Shown piece by piece: positions 59,990 to 64,000 of a DNA stretch of 64,000 nt. The DNA is from Cristatella mucedo (lineage: Eukaryota; Bryozoa; Phylactolaemata; Cristatellidae): assembly GCA_009760855.2 (NCBI GenBank), contig WPIO01000005.1, positions 7,273,001-7,337,000 on the forward strand, read 5' to 3'. The notes under the pieces were generated by a model. That model was given only the letters and a program-made list of their open reading frames with translations, did no database searches and was not told where the DNA came from. The position numbers and the translations under genes are program-made. Every line of letters begins with the position of its first letter. Position 1 is the stretch's first letter.

Positions 59990-60689
59990 CTGGGTGGGTA
60001 GGAATCATTTAGTTTTTAAATGACCTGCACGATTTCACTCAATAGAAGCAACAAGGAACGTTAAATCTGTCGACGGACACGTACTGCATTTATAGATTAA
60101 TCTAAGCAAATCCACTTTACTATTCGACACTCACTGCTAAGGAATTCACGTTAAATAATAAATAATAGTTAAATAATAATAGTAATAAATAAAAGTAATA
60201 AATAATAATAGTTAAATAATAGTTCATTAAGGATGCATACAAGTGATTAGTGGTTTCAATTAGATAGCCAATTAGTTGAAAGATTTTGTTCCCCAGTCTG
60301 CAACTAAATCTGCCTTAATTATGTAATGAGACCCGCTGGAATCTGTTGTTACTCACCTAAGAAATGGTAACTGGAAGGCAAGAGATAAATTGTGGAGCAA
60401 AAGCTGCAGACACGAGTATATAAATTACTAATATACTCATGCTATTCAGAATGAACAGATTGGTACTGACTCAGACTAGAGCAGGACAATCAAAGTGGAT
60501 CCGATGTGAACAGCTTAGATGAGGTTTGCACATTTGCTCATTTACTTAGTATCTGGTCCTAGGGTCGCGCAGATCAACAAAAAGATGCTTTGGTAATAAG
60601 CATTTATGAAGTTCAGTTGGTTTTAACTGGGTAAGGCGAAACTCAATTTTTTCACATGCACCAGTAGCTGTAAACTAAAATGTACTCAC

Positions 60690-60857
60690 TGAGCACAGCT
60701 GTAGTAAACACATATGCATGTCCAAGTATGACCCAACACATGCTGAGAAATCGTATTCCATTCAGACACCCAAGAGAGCCGTCTCCTTGACCCGTGCTTA
60801 GGAACTTCTTTCCATTAGAATAGTAAGAGAAACTGAGCAGGAGCTTATAGCCAATAC
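60690..60857 (-). CDS. nrf-6-like exon c: start of acyltransferase-3 domain
   Basis: A 168-bp exon with acceptor gatttttag and donor A/gtgagt. It encodes LLLSFSYYSNGKKFLST, then GSLGCLNGIRFLSMCWVILG followed by HAYVF. This is the most recognisable block of the family: the SFS-xYxNGKKxL lead-in and the L-x-GIRFLSM-xWVILGH segment that opens the acyltransferase-3 domain. The histidine at the end of WVILGH is the conserved residue usually proposed to be important for transfer. It follows exon b after a 290-bp intron. Confidence 0.96.
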
Positions 60858-61147
60858 CTAAAAATCAATCGCGTGAAAATCATTACGTGAAAATCAAAGC
60901 GAAGCATTTGTGGCAAGCATTGTAAGAAATATGTCTGATGCGAGACTCTGGGCTATTTATCACTCGCTTCGCAATGTCAGTCTATATGCTCCTACTATAA
61001 TAATTCCGCCGTGAAAATTACTTCGGGCGTATGCACATTAAAAAAGCAGACCTTTTGATTGACGAACATAATTTATCTACACATTAAGCGCTTACACTCA
61101 TAGCAATTAAGACTAATTTTTATGGAATGAACTTGAGTAGCACTCAC

Positions 61148-61362
61148 TTGTGTTTGTAGAAGCTCGTGAAGAGCCCAGGAAGTGACGTGCAGCGCTTCCG
61201 TTCAATAGCGGAGCCTTCTCGGAATCCAATGACGGACGATTAATATCGGAGCGACCATCCAACTCGGCTTCTCTGACATTGGACGATGTATTTCTCAATG
61301 TAGTCAGTATGTCATACAATGTGCCAGCAACCAGTAGCACACCAAACAGAGAAAAAATGACT
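61148..61362 (-). CDS. nrf-6-like exon b: TM1 and cytoplasmic loop
   Basis: A 215-bp exon with acceptor ttattttcag and donor A/gtgagt. It starts with the hydrophobic TM1 (VIFSLFGVLLVAGTLYDI) and continues into a polar loop of about 50 residues with acidic and serine-rich stretches (EAELDGRSDINRPSLDSEKA, then LLNGSAARHFLGSSRAS). A GTxxD motif right after TM1 is characteristic of nrf-6 proteins. The loop is variable in this family, so only the first 24 codons are diagnostic. It begins by completing a codon and ends in phase 1, matching the next exon. Confidence 0.92.
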
Positions 61363-62166
61363 CTGAAAATAATGTGATAGGCCGCAAATAGTGAGCATAG
61401 TTTGATTTTGTTCGAAAGTAACGCCACTGGATTAATAGATTCAAAAAATAAAAGTAAAGTTAGTACCATTGAATTGAGCGTATTATTTATTGATAACATT
61501 TGAATAGCTTAGTCTTAAAGTCTGTAGATTTAAAAGTATTATTCATTTTAATGGTAACATCGCATTACATGTCTGCCATTCCACTATGCATCCACTGCAA
61601 ACAACAAAAGGCAAGTTCTTCTGGACCGGGAGATTGACCAAGAATAAGTGTAGAGCGATGAAGCCGCACTAAAGAAACTGGGATCACCATTTTGATTTTT
61701 AGAATTTTCAAACAGGAGTTAATGCTCGTGGTTTACTTAAAATTCGCAGGTCCATGAAGAACCTCTATTTTCAGAAAATATACGGACTTTGTGCAGCATT
61801 TATTGTGCAGCTAAATTCTGTGCAAAGACCTTTCGCGGGAAGACGATGACTTGACTGCGTATTTAAGAGCATTGCAGATGACATACAATTTCTCGATTAA
61901 TTTCGTATAGTAGAATATTTTTATGGTACCAACACAGGCTGCTATTTTACCCTACCATCGTATCGATATGTACTCAGTGTTTATACAATTATTAGCGCTC
62001 AGACTTCAAAGTGATGCCCGGTGAATTTATTTCGCCAGAGAAAAAATGGGCGTGGTTAATTTTGAGTCAATTTAGACTCAGTATTCATTGGGAAAGCGTC
62101 AACGGTGAATTTTTCTTAAGAGACATAGAGGAATTGAAGCCTAAACCTGCCTACCGATCTTGAAGA

Positions 62167-62273
62167 CTGAATGTTTTGAATCCCGCATGGGTTTCAGCCT
62201 GCAAGGTTTGATGCCTGCATGGTTTGCAGCCCACAAGGCTTGAAGGCCGCATGGTTTAAAGCCCGCACAACTT
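62167..62273. repeat. 18-20 bp minisatellite, about 5 copies
   Basis: Imperfect copies of GCCTGCATGGTTTGAAGCC in tandem, alternating GCATGG and CACAAGG variants. Lies in the intron between exons a and b. Confidence 0.85.
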
Positions 62274-63323
62274 TATATCTAGTAGGAGAAAGGGGCTTCT
62301 TTTCAATGCACTTTAGGTCGGCTGGAAGTTAAATATTAACGCCGAAAGGGATAAAAACGTCAGAAGTGACTGTAGTCCTACAAACCACATAAAGAGAGCG
62401 ATTTACGTTGTGACACTAAGAGGCATAAGAAAAAAACAGGATTTTAGTTTTGCTTTAAAATCAGTAATTAAGATGGTGCTGTCAGTTTTTCGAGAGCGTG
62501 CATGCCTTGAGTGCACCGGAAATGAAGGCTTGGTCTCAAACGAGGTGTTGAGATTATATACCCAGAGTCGGAGGAGGGTTGGCTATGATGAAAAGCCTGA
62601 GAAGTAAGTGATTCGAATTGGAACGCCTACGCGAAAGTCTAGAGGGATCTAGAAGTAAGTGAAAGATCATCAGTGCGGCAGATGTGACACTCACAACAAA
62701 AGAGCCCATCTACCGAATGTCGTACCGTCTTTCAACGTCTAGTTGCCAGTACAGATACAACTAAATGCAGAATGTTGGAGATGCTTGGGCACGATATGCA
62801 TGGAATCAAGTTGATGCGCTATATTATCAGAACACTTCTCAGTGTTTGAAACTTGGCACACCTGAAAGTAGGCACAATAGACTGGTGGCTCAAATGGACA
62901 TCCTGATAAAGGTCATTTTAGCTGAGCGGCTACAAGAGAAATTTTCGTTTGTTTTTGTGGTTTAGTCAGTTTTGAGAGTAGAGATTCCCAGTTTCCTGAG
63001 TGAAACTGTATTTTATGTAAATTGCATAGGCCGCCATCCAGTTTCTGAAAGTAATCTTCCATCTGTGAGCAGATTTCGCAAATCCAAGCAAGCACCGGGG
63101 TATTCCGAATAGTTTAATGCAGTGGAAGACCAAGAATAATCAAAGCAGTCGTAGAAAAGAGAGACAGTAGCATAGTAACAAAAGTTACGATTAAGCCTGG
63201 TGATATTTTTCGAAGCTGGGAGAGTTTGTCAGTTTCTCTTTCAGTCACTTTTAATAAATCGTAGGTAATTACTAGTGAATGATTCTAGTTTAACAGACCG
63301 AGCAGATTTTGACGAATACTTAC
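62274..63323. other. intron sequence, no recognised feature
   Basis: AT-rich. Short ORFs only. Missing NRF-domain exons are expected above 63,417, not here. Confidence 0.4.
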
Positions 63324-63417
63324 ATGGCAGTATAAGTTCCAGAGTCGTAAGGCCTATCCAGTAGATGACAGTCAGCTAACATTCCAGTGCCGTTTTTGAC
63401 GCCAATCAAAGTTAGCA
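63324..63417 (-). CDS. nrf-6-like exon a: end of NRF domain and start of TM1
   Basis: A 94-bp exon with acceptor tattttcag and donor AT/gtaagtat. It encodes about 31 residues, including a cysteine (ADCHLLDRPYDSGTYTA), and runs straight into the TM1 exon 2 kb away: the split codon AT/A gives isoleucine and yields GTYTAIVIFSLFGVLLVAG across the junction. Known: the NRF domain ends with a cysteine-containing segment just before TM1. Its own conservation is weak, so the call rests on phase fit, splice signals and the junction. The exon before it must supply one base and was not found with confidence. Confidence 0.7.
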
Positions 63418-63799
63418 CTGAAAATATTTAAACGTAGCCATCAAGAAATATTGGTATTCATACAAACACTGCCCAGCATAAAGATTATGCAAGAAATAAT
63501 CAATGATTTCGTGCATCTCGTAGTTGGCCGTACGAGCCCCCGAGTCAGCGGACTAGTTAAGAAGCCAGACTGTGTTAACGCTTTAACAAAACAAAATGCC
63601 TGTTTTTTGTTGAGATAAACGCTCAAATGCACACATAATTTCAGCAGAAATTGCATAATACTAAGAAGGATAGCAGCTTGTTCGTGCTCAAGTCTTTCAG
63701 TGATAGCCATAGCCACTGCCTGACACACCAGGATTCCTAAAATAATCATCATCAGGACAAATTATATGCGGTAAATATATGTGTGGGACTTTTGGTGGT

Positions 63800-63873
63800 A
63801 TCGCCATTCCACTGAGTGCTTTCCATGTGAGGTCAGCAAAACATTTAGGGTTGGTGCCACTGTCTTGGTCAGC
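63800..63873 (-). other. possible NRF-domain N-terminal exon (weak)
   Basis: Downstream of an acceptor-like ttctaag the minus strand reads ADQDSGTNPKCFADLTWKAL and a little further, open until a stop near 63,696. A C-xxDL pattern occurs near the start of NRF domains, and the position upstream of exon a fits. No strong donor was found and the linking phase was not established, so this is only a candidate. Confidence 0.2.
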
Positions 63874-64000
63874 CTTAGAACGTTTATATTCACTGTTGAC
63901 AAAAAGACTATAGGAAGTGATATTTAATAAATTAATCCCCGCACCTACAGGTTTCCGTCTGTTTTATTGCTGCGGACGGCAACTAATAATGTTACGAATG

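Larger units (their letters stand above)
46571..63417 (-). other. nrf-6-like acyltransferase-3 family gene (11 exons recognised; both ends incomplete)
   Basis: Gene-level entry. Eleven minus-strand segments, each bounded by AG acceptor and GT donor, join in phase into about 504 codons. Seen: a first membrane segment ending GTLYD, then GSLGCLNGIRFLSM, WVILGH, SFFLLSGLLVAY, HRYIRLT, a WTWYLANDMQFY block, KPWTRFQAYGVGVLLGY and YLIHP. Known: this order is that of nose-resistant-to-fluoxetine (nrf-6/ndg-4, Drosophila drop-dead) proteins, multi-pass membrane proteins with an N-terminal secreted-side NRF domain and a C-terminal acyltransferase-3 domain; their substrates are mostly unknown. Inferred: the gene makes a membrane O-acyltransferase-like protein, or a lipid/xenobiotic handling protein as in worm and fly. 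Family members usually have 650-850 residues, so most of the NRF domain (above 63,417, partly outside the window) and probably the last membrane segments are missing. Introns range from 167 bp to 6.9 kb. Confidence 0.9.

Noticed and set aside
63441-63752. 103-codon minus-strand ORF upstream of exon a
   Set aside because: Hydrophobic but without NRF-domain cysteine pattern or convincing donor; treated as intron.

Overview
The window is animal (metazoan) nuclear DNA. It has spliced genes with GT-AG introns, a CpG-rich promoter-like island, long CA, GA and TA microsatellites, many 5'-truncated LINE copies with (ATT)n tails, and tRNA-derived SINEs. There is no operon structure, no bacterial gene and no CRISPR array. 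The species cannot be named from the sequence. The nrf-6-type acyltransferase family and the L2/CR1-like LINEs fit a bilaterian invertebrate, and a marine one is only a guess.

Layout. Positions 1 to about 36,000 are mainly intergenic or intronic: overlapping, fragmented LINE and SINE copies separated by microsatellites and DNA I cannot classify. One TA-flanked terminal-inverted-repeat element (9661-10300) is present, and so is a weak chain of exon-like segments on the minus strand (21754-22277). Positions about 36,400-39,650 are GC-rich and CpG-dense. They contain a likely first coding exon on the minus strand (38494-38560) that reads like the start of a PH domain and ends in a strong splice donor; the rest of that gene would lie at lower coordinates and was not found. 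Positions 39,700-46,500 are again repeat-rich.

The best-supported gene is on the minus strand from about 63,417 down to about 46,575. It is an nrf-6-like (nose resistant to fluoxetine) multi-pass membrane acyltransferase-3 family protein. I assembled eleven exons by hand. Every junction has GT-AG ends and compatible phase, and the joined reading frame (about 504 codons) follows the known order of family landmarks: GTLYD after the first membrane segment, GSLGCLNGIRFLSM, SFFLLSGLLVAY, HRYIRLT, WTWYLANDMQFY, KPWTRFQAYGVGVLLGY and YLIHP. Most of the N-terminal NRF domain and the true 3' terminal exon are not resolved. Its introns, one of 6.9 kb, carry LINE and SINE debris.

Mobile elements. LINE family 1 is L2/CR1-like and occurs about 20 times; its 3' end is a stem-loop followed by (ATT)n. 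LINE family 2 is related and occurs 6 times; copies on the plus strand end near repeated TACATT. SINE A is tRNA-derived with an (ATTT)n-type tail and occurs 6 times. SINE B has a tRNA-like head joined to a tail that closely matches the LINE family 1 3' end, which suggests it is mobilised by that LINE. Nested insertions (SINE A in SINE B at 149-497; LINE in LINE at 11217-12790) give relative ages. I saw no clearly new biological system. The SINE/LINE tail sharing and the nested insertions are the most informative signals.
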